DNA of 64,000 nt from assembly GCA_947501115.1 (NCBI GenBank), contig CANMVX010000020.1, forward strand, positions 1 through 64,000. The letters run 5' to 3'. The notes under the pieces were generated by a model. The model was not told where the DNA came from, ran no database searches, and saw only the letters and a program-made list of their open reading frames with translations. Each line of letters begins with the position of its first letter. Positions within the stretch are counted from its first letter, which is position 1. The position numbers and the translations under genes are program-made. Positions 52,908-62,356 of the stretch are shown here, piece by piece. This stretch comes from Haliscomenobacteraceae bacterium (GTDB taxonomy: Bacteria > Bacteroidota > Bacteroidia > Chitinophagales > Saprospiraceae).

Positions 52908-55900
52908 TTATCGGTTTCCACCAGGACGTTTCCAACGTACTGGCGGGGCAGGTTCTTCTTTTAATTTCACTCCTTTAGTCTCCAATAATTTAAGTGCTTC
53001 CTGAACAGCTCTCTCTAATTGAGGATCCTTGCCAGCTAAAACAGCCGCTGGATCTTGCAGTACTTCAATATCAGGAGAAATACCTTCCCCTTCCACTGCC
53101 CAACGACCATCTGTATCAAAAAATCCACCTCTCGGAGCAACCATTCTGCCTCCATCTAAAAAACGGGGCGTATCCCAGGTACCTACCAGACCACCCCAGG
53201 TACGTGTGCCAATTAAAGGGCCAATCATTGATTTTTTGAACATGTAAGGCAATAAATCACCACCAGAACCGGCACGCTCGTTAATAATCATCACTTTAGG
53301 GCCGAAAATTCCTGACATAGGCGTGGTAGAAACAGTATGGCCATCCACTCTATTGTTGAAATAACCCATTAAAGGTCTGTTCATAACATCCACCATATAA
53401 TCGGCCGCAGATCCACCGCCGTTATTTCGCTCATCAATGACAGCTCCCTGTTTGTCCTGCTGTCCAAAATAATACCTGTTGAAATAAGTATAACCAGGCT
53501 GACCAGTATTTGGAACATAAACATAAGCCAGTTTTCCATTCGATAAAACATCAACTTTGCGTCTGTTTCCCTCTACCCATTCTCTTAATCTTAATCCTGC
53601 TTCATTTGCAATTGGCGTTACCTCTATTACTTTTGATCCCTCAAATGCAGGCGTTGAATTAATTCGAATTTGGGTTAAACGACCCACTGAGCCAATGAAT
53701 AGTTTATGTGGATTATTGTCAAAACTGAGCTTTTGCCCGTTTATTTCTAATAGATAGTCCCCTTCTTTAACTCCCAGTCCAGGGATAGCCAATGGAGCTA
53801 CTAGATCGGGATTCCATTGCTCACCTGTCAATATTTTTTTAAACCTAAAACCAGCACCTGTCCATTCATAGTCAGCACCTAAGAGCCCAACCTCCTGATT
53901 ATTCAATGTAGGAAAATCGCCTCCACTGGTGTAAGAATGGCCTACTGAAACTTCTCCCCCTAAAATATCAACGACATAATTTAAATCGGTTCTATGTTTG
54001 ACATGTTCAACCCAGGGCTGATACCACTCATAAATTTTATCCCATGGTGCCCCGTGCACATTATCAACATATAGAAAATCTCTTTGAAACCGCCACCCCT
54101 CTTTAAATATTTGTCTCCATTCTAATGTTGGGTCTATTTTCATGCCCATATTAACATTCAATTTTCCATCTCCAACCTTACCTGGTGACTCTGACTTAAT
54201 AATGCCCCAGGTGCTCCCCGCCTGATAAAGAAGTTGTTTTCTATTTTGTGAAATGGAAATATTACTAATACCCCCAATTAATAAATCCGTTTTGCGTGTA
54301 TTAAAAATGAATCTATGGATATTTAATAAGGGACTACCTTCTGTATTTTCAGAATAAATAATACTGCCACCTACCCCAGGATACAAATGCTGGAATGATT
54401 TTTTAGGCAAATTTAAAGCGACAACACGTTGCTGAATACCGTTAAAATCGATTTTAATCATTTTCGATTTCACCGATTTATCTGTCGAATCTTTTGTTGA
54501 TTTTTCTTCATCACTTTGAGGTAATAAAGGTGATTTTCCAGTAGAAGAAAGTACCGTGGCATAAATAGCTCTCGACACAGGTTTATCGTAAGAAGTCATA
54601 TCAAGCCAACCAGAAGCGACGCCAAAATCAGTGCTTGCTAAGAAAAACAACCATTCACCTCCCTCATCCCAGACAGGATCAATCGCGTCGGCCAAAGGAT
54701 CGGTTATTGCTTTGGTCGTGCCCGACGTTAAATCATATACAAAAATAGAACGAAGCTGATTGGGTAAGCGGCGGGCATAAGCGACCCATTTCCCGTCGGG
54801 AGACCAGACAGGGAGTAAACTCCTGTCTGGATTTGCGTAGAGATCTGTATCCACTTTTTTCAGTAATCCTTTTTCAGTATCATAAACATATAGCGAATAA
54901 TCTTTATCTGTAAATGCAATATGTCGATTATCAGATGACCAAACAGGGTAAAAGTAAAAAGAAGGGGTATTTAATTTAATTGATTTTTCAATAGTACCCA
55001 ATTGATCAGCGACGACCAGTTGATATTCGCCAGATGCATCAGAAAACCAGGCTATTTTCTGACCATCAGCAGACCAGGAAGGATAACGATCAGCGACGCC
55101 TGGAGAATTGGAGATATTCCGCCAGGAACCATTTTCTTTAGGAACTGTAAAAATTTCCCCTCTATATTCAAAAATAGCTCTTTGCCCAGTTGGAGAAAGG
55201 GAAGGATTTGTCAGCAACTCAGGTTTTATTGTTTCCCAACGAGGCATGGACCAGGTAAAATCACCTTTAACCTCAATATTTAACTGGTTTGATTTTCCTG
55301 ATAATGGATTTAGCAGATGTAAATAGCCGCCTTGTTCATAAACGATTTCCTCCTGACCAGCATCCAGGCTTTTTACATCGAAGTCTTTATGAAAAGTGTG
55401 TTGTTTAACTTGTTTGGATTTCCGGTCATAGCTCCATATATTATTAGCATAATCTCTTTCTGAAAGAAAATAAACTTTGTCATTTAACCAAACAGGATCA
55501 GTATGTCTTTCGCTATTTAATTGAGGTGTTTGTTCTAATTTCATTGTTGCGAGCTCGACGATCCAGATAGGAAGTGCCTGTCCGCCTCTATAATTTCGCC
55601 ATTCGGGGTCCCAAAAAGTGATTGGGGTAAATGCTGCATATTTCCCATCGGGAGAAATCTCCCCAAAGGAAGCCTGGGGAATACCTAAATCTTTAGGCCA
55701 CCCACCATCTTTATCCACATAAAAGAATTGATTAATTTTAGTTGGCATTCCAGCTGCACCTGAGCGAAAAAGCACTGATTTCCCATCGGGAGACCAGCCC
55801 TGCACAAGATCTTCCCCAGGGTGCCAGGTTAATCTTTTCGGTTCACCCCCTTCGGAGGGAATCACGTAAGCGTCAACATTTCCTGCATATTGTGCTGAAA

Positions 55901-56156
55901 AAGCAATCCATTTTCCATCGGGTGAAAAATGAGGAACGCTCTCACTTCCTTCGTGGGAAGTTAATCGACGAGCCGTACCTCCATTTTTTTGAACAATCCA
56001 TAAATCATCAGCATAAACAAAAACAACCTGATCCTTACTGAGGGTTGGTTGTCTCAACAACCTGGTTCCTTGGGAAAAAGCAGTTGTTTTTATGCAGAAT
56101 ACACCCAAAAAAATCCAAACAATGGGCATAATCATTTTTAATAAACTATTTTTCAT
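52908..56156 (-). CDS. S41-family tricorn-like protease, secreted
   Basis: A 1082-residue protein with a signal peptide (to about residue 28, TTAFSQ); an ATG two codons further upstream is equally possible. Residues 30-330 and about 330-650 carry PD40/TolB-type repeats forming two propellers (HFSPDGKWIAF, PVWSPDGKWVAYARR). The core is a PDZ domain near 770-850 and the S41 catalytic domain: VGHSY (His), AGSGGDLLP with the nucleophile Ser at about 964-966, and AVEGEGISPD with the supporting Glu. These match the tricorn protease order. The signal peptide makes it periplasmic or exported, unlike archaeal tricorn. It sits 26 bp behind the GH95-like gene on the same strand, so they are probably co-transcribed. 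Confidence 0.93.
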   Translation of the reverse strand: MKNSLLKMIMPIVWIFLGVFCIKTTAFSQGTRLLRQPTLSKDQVVFVYADDLWIVQKNGGTARRLTSHEGSESVPHFSPDGKWIAFSAQYAGNVDAYVIPSEGGEPKRLTWHPGEDLVQGWSPDGKSVLFRSGAAGMPTKINQFFYVDKDGGWPKDLGIPQASFGEISPDGKYAAFTPITFWDPEWRNYRGGQALPIWIVELATMKLEQTPQLNSERHTDPVWLNDKVYFLSERDYANNIWSYDRKSKQVKQHTFHKDFDVKSLDAGQEEIVYEQGGYLHLLNPLSGKSNQLNIEVKGDFTWSMPRWETIKPELLTNPSLSPTGQRAIFEYRGEIFTVPKENGSWRNISNSPGVADRYPSWSADGQKIAWFSDASGEYQLVVADQLGTIEKSIKLNTPSFYFYPVWSSDNRHIAFTDKDYSLYVYDTEKGLLKKVDTDLYANPDRSLLPVWSPDGKWVAYARRLPNQLRSIFVYDLTSGTTKAITDPLADAIDPVWDEGGEWLFFLASTDFGVASGWLDMTSYDKPVSRAIYATVLSSTGKSPLLPQSDEEKSTKDSTDKSVKSKMIKIDFNGIQQRVVALNLPKKSFQHLYPGVGGSIIYSENTEGSPLLNIHRFIFNTRKTDLLIGGISNISISQNRKQLLYQAGSTWGIIKSESPGKVGDGKLNVNMGMKIDPTLEWRQIFKEGWRFQRDFLYVDNVHGAPWDKIYEWYQPWVEHVKHRTDLNYVVDILGGEVSVGHSYTSGGDFPTLNNQEVGLLGADYEWTGAGFRFKKILTGEQWNPDLVAPLAIPGLGVKEGDYLLEINGQKLSFDNNPHKLFIGSVGRLTQIRINSTPAFEGSKVIEVTPIANEAGLRLREWVEGNRRKVDVLSNGKLAYVYVPNTGQPGYTYFNRYYFGQQDKQGAVIDERNNGGGSAADYMVDVMNRPLMGYFNNRVDGHTVSTTPMSGIFGPKVMIINERAGSGGDLLPYMFKKSMIGPLIGTRTWGGLVGTWDTPRFLDGGRMVAPRGGFFDTDGRWAVEGEGISPDIEVLQDPAAVLAGKDPQLERAVQEALKLLETKGVKLKEEPAPPVRWKRPGGNR

Positions 56157-56181
56157 ACACATTTTTTTTAAAATTAATAAA

Positions 56182-58476
56182 TCATTGGTTAAGTGTCAGG
56201 ATATCTCCTTTTGAAAGATTAAAAACGAGCATCTCCCCTTCCTTTATATATGAAATGGATGACTTAAAAGGATTCTGCTCAAATGGATTTTTAATTTTAG
56301 CTAATCCAGCTACCGTTGCTTCCAATTTAACCTCTTTAACTTTCCCATTCACCATATTGGCAGATACTAAAAAAGCACCCTCCGTTCTCATTTGTCGAAA
56401 AGAAACCTGTTTCCAATCTGACGGAATGGCGGGAAATAGATGAATAAAACCTGCATGGCTCTGCAGGAGCATTTCTTGTACGCCTGCGGCAAAGGCAAAA
56501 TTTCCCTCGAGGGTAAAAGGTCGGTAAGTAAAAGTGGAATAGCCAAGTTTCGATTGATCGCCATTGGCATGAAAACTATTTTTCAGACAAAAATGCTCAG
56601 CAAAAATACGCAGGGCTTTTGCTGCGCCCGTCCCGTCAAAATTTCTGGCTTTTAGATTGCCAAGCCAGGCAAAAGAATAGCCACAATATTGACTTGAACC
56701 ATATTTATCTAACGTATTTATAGTGTTTTGAATGATCCGTTTATCCTTTTCCCCATTTGAAATATCCACCAATCCTAGTGGATGGAAGGCTACTAAATGT
56801 GAAAAATGTCTGTGCGAGGCGTCATAGGGAAAATCTTTGGCAAAGGTGAGGCCCGATGAATCATCTACATCTAATTCACCCCATTCCCTTCCCATTTTTT
56901 GCCATTTTATGGCCTCTTCTGGCTTATCGAGCTCGGTGGCCAATTCCGCTGTTTTGGAAAAAAGCCATTTCACCAAGCCTAAATCAAAATTAGTCATGGT
57001 TGAAAACCAGGCCTTAGGTGAATTATTAAAAATTTCAGGACTAGAAGAAAGGGGTAATTTTCTTATTCCTTTTTCGTCTAAAAGGGAAACTTCCTTTAAA
57101 TAAATAGCTACTTTTTCCAGCCAGGGATAAGCTTTTTCCGATAAAAAGGTTCTATCCATAGAGTAGCGCCATTGCAAATAGTAATGATGGGCAATCCAGG
57201 CCGAAACCGTTGGCCCAAAAGAATATTGAATCCAGCCACCCATAGGACTACCCGCAAAAGTAGAAACGCCGGGAACATTGATCCCATTTGTTTGAAAATA
57301 TTGTTTGGTATAGGATTCAAAAACAGGTTTATTTTTCTCCAGCCAATCTATAAATCCCATCGATTGCCCCAATTTATTGGCACTGTACGCTGGCCAATAA
57401 CTGAGCTGTGTATTCAAATCGTTGTGAAAATCACCTTTCCAGGGTGGTAATTTACCATTGTCAGCCGTCCAAACTGCTTGTAAAGAAATGGGAGGAGCGC
57501 CATTACCTGAGGCAGCACCGAATTTATACTGCTCCAGATACCACTGTTTCATTAAAATACTATCAGGGATATTTATGCTACATTTTTCCCAATAGTCTAA
57601 CCACCAATTCTTATGAATATTTAATCCTTTATTATAAGAATCAGCTGAAATTTGTTCTAAGGGCTGCGATGCAAGCAGATGGTCGTCTGTATTTGTTTTT
57701 ATCACCTGAATATTCCAAATCCCTGTCAAAACATCTCCTTCCGATTTCCATTGAACATTGATACGATAAGTAAAACCATTCCAACCCTCCTGGGTATAGG
57801 AAATAAACTCCTTTTCCTTGTGCAGAACCCCTTTTGGGTAACCCAATCGTCTTAAATCTTGTCCCGTTACTGGATTATCCTCCCCCGATGATGAGACTAC
57901 ATTATAAGGAGGTGGAATCAATTCAGGTAAAACAGTTCCCTGTATTTTAGTAAATTTAAACCAGCCCTCTTGTTTAGACGCATGAACAAAAGTCTCCAGG
58001 GTCATACCATTTGTCCATTCAACTTCGCAAAGCCCCTGTTTGAGAAACAGCTCAACGCGTTTCACTTTTGATTGGATATCAAAGGATAAAGCTCCTGCGG
58101 GAATCTTTGAAGGTCCGGGATCTCTATCATAGGGAAGATCAAACATTTGCTGAACTTCTTCATATTTATTATTTTTCCAACGATCTATTACCCACTTAAA
58201 ATTCCAGTTTTTATGATCGAGGTTAGCTGTAGGTCGAAGATCCCACAAATCGGCCCTATCCAATGAAAACCTTAACTTTCCTTCCTTTTCCCAAATAAGC
58301 GCCCCTAATATGCCGTTTCCCAGCGGAATTGCTTCGTCCCAGGTGGTAGCCAGTTCTTCAAATAATAAATTCTGATGCCGGGCTGGTTGTAATTCGTCCT
58401 TACCATTTTGCCCCATCATCAGCGAAGAAAAAAAGGAAAAAAGTAATACCAACACCCTTTCTGCATTAAAAACCAT
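56182..58476 (-). CDS. GH95-like glycoside hydrolase (alpha-L-fucosidase-like), secreted
   Basis: A 764-residue protein. The signal peptide ends at MMGQ (residue 22). The N-terminal domain has EAIPLGNGILGALIWEKE and FSLDRADLWDLRP, as in GH95 (family form LPLGNGxLGAMV ... LNxDxLW). The (alpha/alpha)6 catalytic region includes FHNDLNTQLSYWPAYSAN, which corresponds to the family's Asn-x-Asn segment, and late HRHFSHLVAFHPLG and GNFAFAAGVQEMLLQSH. The C-terminal sandwich domain is short. It probably acts on fucosylated or galactosylated glycans outside the cytosol. The match to GH95 is clear in form but it is divergent, so the specificity is uncertain. Downstream in the same operon is the tricorn-like protease. 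Confidence 0.8.
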   Translation of the reverse strand: MVFNAERVLVLLFSFFSSLMMGQNGKDELQPARHQNLLFEELATTWDEAIPLGNGILGALIWEKEGKLRFSLDRADLWDLRPTANLDHKNWNFKWVIDRWKNNKYEEVQQMFDLPYDRDPGPSKIPAGALSFDIQSKVKRVELFLKQGLCEVEWTNGMTLETFVHASKQEGWFKFTKIQGTVLPELIPPPYNVVSSSGEDNPVTGQDLRRLGYPKGVLHKEKEFISYTQEGWNGFTYRINVQWKSEGDVLTGIWNIQVIKTNTDDHLLASQPLEQISADSYNKGLNIHKNWWLDYWEKCSINIPDSILMKQWYLEQYKFGAASGNGAPPISLQAVWTADNGKLPPWKGDFHNDLNTQLSYWPAYSANKLGQSMGFIDWLEKNKPVFESYTKQYFQTNGINVPGVSTFAGSPMGGWIQYSFGPTVSAWIAHHYYLQWRYSMDRTFLSEKAYPWLEKVAIYLKEVSLLDEKGIRKLPLSSSPEIFNNSPKAWFSTMTNFDLGLVKWLFSKTAELATELDKPEEAIKWQKMGREWGELDVDDSSGLTFAKDFPYDASHRHFSHLVAFHPLGLVDISNGEKDKRIIQNTINTLDKYGSSQYCGYSFAWLGNLKARNFDGTGAAKALRIFAEHFCLKNSFHANGDQSKLGYSTFTYRPFTLEGNFAFAAGVQEMLLQSHAGFIHLFPAIPSDWKQVSFRQMRTEGAFLVSANMVNGKVKEVKLEATVAGLAKIKNPFEQNPFKSSISYIKEGEMLVFNLSKGDILTLNQ

Positions 58477-58489
58477 AATTAATTCGTTT

Positions 58490-58521
58490 GTTACCTCAAA
58501 AATTACTACTTTTTTGGTAAC
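58490..58521. promoter_or_regulatory. inverted repeat in the GH95/acyltransferase divergent region
   Basis: GTTACC (58490-58495) and GGTAAC (58516-58521) form outer arms, with AAAAA and TTTTT as inner arms. The repeat lies 14 bases upstream of the GH95-like start. Position suggests an operator controlling the glycan-enzyme operon. No bound regulator is known. Confidence 0.4.
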
Positions 58522-58528
58522 TTTTTAA

Positions 58529-58545
58529 AAAATGATTCTCATTTT
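58529..58545. promoter_or_regulatory. Fur-box-like palindrome
   Basis: AAAATGA-TTC-TCATTTT is a perfect 7-bp inverted repeat with a 3-base centre. Aligned to the 19-bp Fur consensus it agrees at 13 of 19 positions by eye. It lies between the GH95-like and acyltransferase genes. A Fur site is possible, but no iron gene is adjacent. Confidence 0.35.
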
Positions 58546-58581
58546 TCGAATAATTAATTTTTAACCCTAACTATTATCATT

Positions 58582-59913
58582 TTGTCCAGGCTACAATCTT
58601 TCATTTATTTTATACTTCGCTCTTTAGCCCAATTTGTACTACTTACTTATTTTAGGAAAGTATATGTCAAAAACAGGGAAAACTTTAATTTAAAAGGCCC
58701 TACCATTGTCGTAAGCAACCATCCTAACACGCTTATTGATCCAGTAATTATTGCTGCTTACTTGAATAAACCCATTTTTTTCCTTGCCAATGCCAGTCTT
58801 TTTAAAAATCCACTGATTGCCAAAATATTAAGATATCTCTATTGTATTGAAATAAAACGATTCGAAGATACAGGTGTCAAAACGCATGATAACTCTGCTG
58901 CTTTTGACCAAAGCAGTAAGCATCTTGCATCGGGTGGAAATATTTATATTGCCGTTGAAGGAACAAGTTACATGGAAAGAGTACTCAGACCATTGAAAAC
59001 AGGTTTTGCCCGCATCGGATTTCAAGCTATAACAGGACATGCAAAGGGAAAGGAAGTCTTTATTTTACCCGTTGGCATAAATTATGAAAAACATGACAAG
59101 CATGGTTTTGACTTAGAGGTTATTGTTGGCGAATCTATTCCCTTTAGTCAGTATCTCATTGATTATCAAAATAATAATCAAAAAACCATTAAAGATTTAA
59201 CGGCAGAACTGCAATCTGTCCTTGAATCTTTAGTCATTCATACAACAGACCTGGATGAAGAAGCGCTGTTACTGGATATTGAATCCCTTTTTTATGGAAA
59301 AACAAACCAACAGGAAACCACTGTTTTTGATACACACCGATCTACGCTGGAGCATATCAGGAAATGGGAAGATGCCAGAGGTATCTCCTTTCTATTATGG
59401 AAAAAAACATTTACAGGTTTTACCAAATTGCTTTCTGAATTCAAGCTTTCATTAAAAATACAATCACAGATATATAATAATACCTTTCCATTGAAGGAAA
59501 AAAAATTACTTGCTTTGCTTGGTTTCCCCATTTATGCCTATTCTCTCTTAAATCATTTCATAGCGATTTGGATTCCCCGCTGGATTAAGAAAAAATTAAA
59601 TCTATATGTAGGATATAACTCGACAGTCAAGATACTGGCCGCCATTGTCCTTGCTCCTATTGCTTATAGTTTTCAATTTTTTTTAACATCAAAATATATT
59701 TCTCTCAACCTTGCCTTCATCAATGTATTATTACTACCTCCAAGTGCCTGGTTTTTATTTAAATATGAAAAAAATATTCATGATCTTGTTTATTACTACC
59801 GATGGAAAAGGAACTTTAACAAAAAAATAAAGAGACACCTTGAAAGCAGATTTAATGAAGTGGTTGAAATCTGGTATGAAGAAGCAGAAAAAATTAAAAC
59901 TTCCCTGGATTGA
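58582..59913 (+). CDS. PlsC-type acyltransferase with C-terminal membrane helices
   Basis: A 443-residue glycerolipid acyltransferase. The catalytic motif is SNHPNTLIDP (near residue 46), the HxxxxxD form seen in SCT1/Gat1-like enzymes, and the second motif is VEGTSYMERVLRPLKTGFARI (near 130). A charged helical middle (about 215-300) is followed by two or three membrane helices (about 315-395) and a basic tail. It probably acylates glycerol-3-phosphate or lysophosphatidate at the inner membrane. The frame has no ATG: TTG at 58582 is the most likely start, with an in-frame stop nine codons upstream. It overlaps the glycosyltransferase start by 4 bases. Confidence 0.88.
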   Translation: MSRLQSFIYFILRSLAQFVLLTYFRKVYVKNRENFNLKGPTIVVSNHPNTLIDPVIIAAYLNKPIFFLANASLFKNPLIAKILRYLYCIEIKRFEDTGVKTHDNSAAFDQSSKHLASGGNIYIAVEGTSYMERVLRPLKTGFARIGFQAITGHAKGKEVFILPVGINYEKHDKHGFDLEVIVGESIPFSQYLIDYQNNNQKTIKDLTAELQSVLESLVIHTTDLDEEALLLDIESLFYGKTNQQETTVFDTHRSTLEHIRKWEDARGISFLLWKKTFTGFTKLLSEFKLSLKIQSQIYNNTFPLKEKKLLALLGFPIYAYSLLNHFIAIWIPRWIKKKLNLYVGYNSTVKILAAIVLAPIAYSFQFFLTSKYISLNLAFINVLLLPPSAWFLFKYEKNIHDLVYYYRWKRNFNKKIKRHLESRFNEVVEIWYEEAEKIKTSLD

Positions 59914-61004
59914 ATCTCATTTACCTTATTTCATTATTTATTGGTACCGTACAACTCTTGTTTTGGCTTTCGACCTACTTTTTAAGAAAAGGTATAAAAG
60001 AGTCAAAAACTTATGGAACAACCACACTTGAGCCATTGACCGTCATCATTTCTGCCCGAAATGAGGCGCTTAATTTATCGACATTTTTACCTCATATTTT
60101 AAGGCAAGATTATCCTAATTTTGAGATAATAGTAATAAATGACGATTCAACTGACCATTCTTCTGAAGTTTTAGACCATTATATGGCTCAATACCACAAT
60201 CTTAGGGTCATACACATGCAAAATAAAGATAGAGAAGGGAAAAAACAGGGATTACAGGAAGGTATAAAACAGGCAAAATATGAATGGCTCGTTTTTACTG
60301 ATGCCGATTGTTATCCCCAAAGTAATCAGTGGTTGCGTTCATTAGCGGCCAAATGCATTGACAAAACGGATATCATACTCGGCTATAGTCCCTATCAACA
60401 GGAAAATGGATATTTAAATGATTTCATTCGATATGAAACCTTTATGACGGCTGTAATTTATGGCACTTTCACCCAATTAAGTATGCCCTACATGGGTGTA
60501 GGAAGAAATATGGCCTATCGTAAAAGTAGGTTTCTGGAAAAAGTGGATAAAGAAAAATTTGAAGAAATATCCTTTGGCGATGATGACATAGCCGTCAATG
60601 CAATGGCCACCAGCCAAAATACTGCTCTTCAGTTTACAGAAAAAGCCATGGTCATGTCACTGCCTAAAGCGACTTTGTCCGATTTTATTAAGCAAAAAAC
60701 AAGACATATCTCCTCGTCGGCTTATTATAAACCGAATCATCAATGGCTATTGAGCCTATTGGCCATAAGTCAGGCCATTTTTTACCCCTTTTTATTTTTC
60801 CTGATAGTTTATAACACCCATGCGGCTATATACCTATTCATTTTTCGCATGGCGATATTTTTGCCGAACCTGATCCTTCTCATGAGAAAAATGGAATGCA
60901 AAGACTTAATCCATAAGGCCATACTTATGGATTTCCTATTTTTCCTTTACTATTGGTACGTAAGTTTCCAATGGATACGTACAAAAAAAATCAGTTGGAA
61001 CTAA
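59910..61004 (+). CDS. family 2 glycosyltransferase, membrane-bound
   Basis: A 364-residue GT2 enzyme. One N-terminal membrane helix (about residues 3-23), then the GT-A core: TVIISARNEALNL (near 44), VINDDSTDH (near 76), VFTDADCYP (the D-x-D near 132) and GVGRNMAYRKS (near 195). EEISFGDDDIAVN is the ED-like acceptor motif. Two or three helices end the protein. It probably adds sugars to a lipid, in keeping with its 4-base overlap with the acyltransferase. The start is TTG within TTGA; no ATG is available before the core. The sugar and acceptor are unknown. Confidence 0.9.
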   Translation: MNLIYLISLFIGTVQLLFWLSTYFLRKGIKESKTYGTTTLEPLTVIISARNEALNLSTFLPHILRQDYPNFEIIVINDDSTDHSSEVLDHYMAQYHNLRVIHMQNKDREGKKQGLQEGIKQAKYEWLVFTDADCYPQSNQWLRSLAAKCIDKTDIILGYSPYQQENGYLNDFIRYETFMTAVIYGTFTQLSMPYMGVGRNMAYRKSRFLEKVDKEKFEEISFGDDDIAVNAMATSQNTALQFTEKAMVMSLPKATLSDFIKQKTRHISSSAYYKPNHQWLLSLLAISQAIFYPFLFFLIVYNTHAAIYLFIFRMAIFLPNLILLMRKMECKDLIHKAILMDFLFFLYYWYVSFQWIRTKKISWN

Positions 61005-62356
61005 AATTTAATTTTTCCATCTTCAACGAATAAAGGGCCATTTTCAAGTTTTAATACTCCTCTTGGACAAACTTCTGCACATATTCCACACCCTACACAG
61101 GATGAACGCACTATATTTTCGCCTTTTTGGGCATAAGACCTGACATCAATACCCATTTCACAATAGGTTGAACAATTGCCACAGGAAATACATTGACCAC
61201 CATTTACGGTAATTCGGAATCGACTGAAAAATCGCTGTTGAATGCCCAGGATAGCGGCCATTGGGCAACCGAACCGGCACCAAACCCTGCTTCCCATCAG
61301 AGGATAAAAACCAACGCCAATTATGCCTGAAAAAATAGCCCCAACATAAAATCCATACCATTCTCTCAATTTCAAAGCATTAATCCAAAGGACAGGCTTA
61401 TTATACGACCATGAAAAAATGATGCCCATAAACAGCACGACGCCCAAAGAGATAATCGTCCATTTACCGAATGTTGAAATTCCTTTCAACCAACCCTTAT
61501 TCCATACAGCAAGGGCAATTATACCAGCTAAAAGAAGAAGGATTATTATTTTGAAATGCGAGAAAGTAATCCAATAGGTTGCAGGATTTTTTCTAAAAAA
61601 GCTATCTAAAATAGCCAGTGTCATTAAGCACACAATAAATAAAACGGGATAAATGATGCGTCGCTCCCATTTCCAGGCGGTCTCTGAATTATCGGATAAA
61701 TGTCGAAAGGGATCTCCTGCCGTTTCTGCTAAGCCGCCACATCCACAAACCCAGGAGCAATACCACCTTTTTCCATAAAAATAGGTCAACACAGGGGAAA
61801 TAATAAAGGTAAGGGCTAATCCCCAAAACATTAAAAACAAGCCGAAGTAGCCGGAGCTTAGCAGTTTTTTAATGTTCCAGTCAAAAAAGAAATAATAATT
61901 TAAAGGCCACATATTCTTTAAATCCATAGCGGGCTGATTCAAAGAAGCCATTATTTCAGGAATAATAAAAGCAAAGCACAATTGGAAAAACAGAAGGGAC
62001 AAGGTTCTAATAACCTGGTAATTATTATTTTTATACTTAATGATAAATTTTATTCCCATCAATAAAATAATCAAAGTATATAAAAATCCATAAACAAACC
62101 ATTGAGAAGCGACTGACCCGTTAAAAAATATACTTATCTGATCAAACCAGGCGATAAACCCAGTATTTGGCATTCCTTTTTGACCAAGACCCAACCATTC
62201 AGGAAAAAAATACAACGTAATGTACCCAAAAGAAAGAAACAAAGCGAGTAACCAACCCACGATGCCTCTGTTTGATAGACTATTAAACCATACCCCTTTC
62301 TCATTCTTGACCTCCAGGCTAAGCATCCATTGGCTCAATTTTAAAACACTTGTCAT
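61001..62356 (-). CDS. NapH/CcoG-like membrane ferredoxin
   Basis: A 451-residue membrane iron-sulphur protein. About seven membrane helices carry cysteine pairs: C200 with C204 and C206 (WYCSWVCGCG), then C360 and C364 (VWCRFGCP), which is the NapH/NosR/CcoG-type conserved region. Two 4Fe-4S clusters follow: C389-x2-C392-x2-C395-x3-C399 and C420-x2-C423-x2-C426-x3-C430. It should pass electrons across or along the membrane, probably from the quinol pool or a soluble donor. It overlaps the FAD-reductase gene by 4 bases, so the two work as a pair. Its stop overlaps the convergent glycosyltransferase stop by 4 bases. Confidence 0.9.
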   Translation of the reverse strand: MTSVLKLSQWMLSLEVKNEKGVWFNSLSNRGIVGWLLALFLSFGYITLYFFPEWLGLGQKGMPNTGFIAWFDQISIFFNGSVASQWFVYGFLYTLIILLMGIKFIIKYKNNNYQVIRTLSLLFFQLCFAFIIPEIMASLNQPAMDLKNMWPLNYYFFFDWNIKKLLSSGYFGLFLMFWGLALTFIISPVLTYFYGKRWYCSWVCGCGGLAETAGDPFRHLSDNSETAWKWERRIIYPVLFIVCLMTLAILDSFFRKNPATYWITFSHFKIIILLLLAGIIALAVWNKGWLKGISTFGKWTIISLGVVLFMGIIFSWSYNKPVLWINALKLREWYGFYVGAIFSGIIGVGFYPLMGSRVWCRFGCPMAAILGIQQRFFSRFRITVNGGQCISCGNCSTYCEMGIDVRSYAQKGENIVRSSCVGCGICAEVCPRGVLKLENGPLFVEDGKIKF

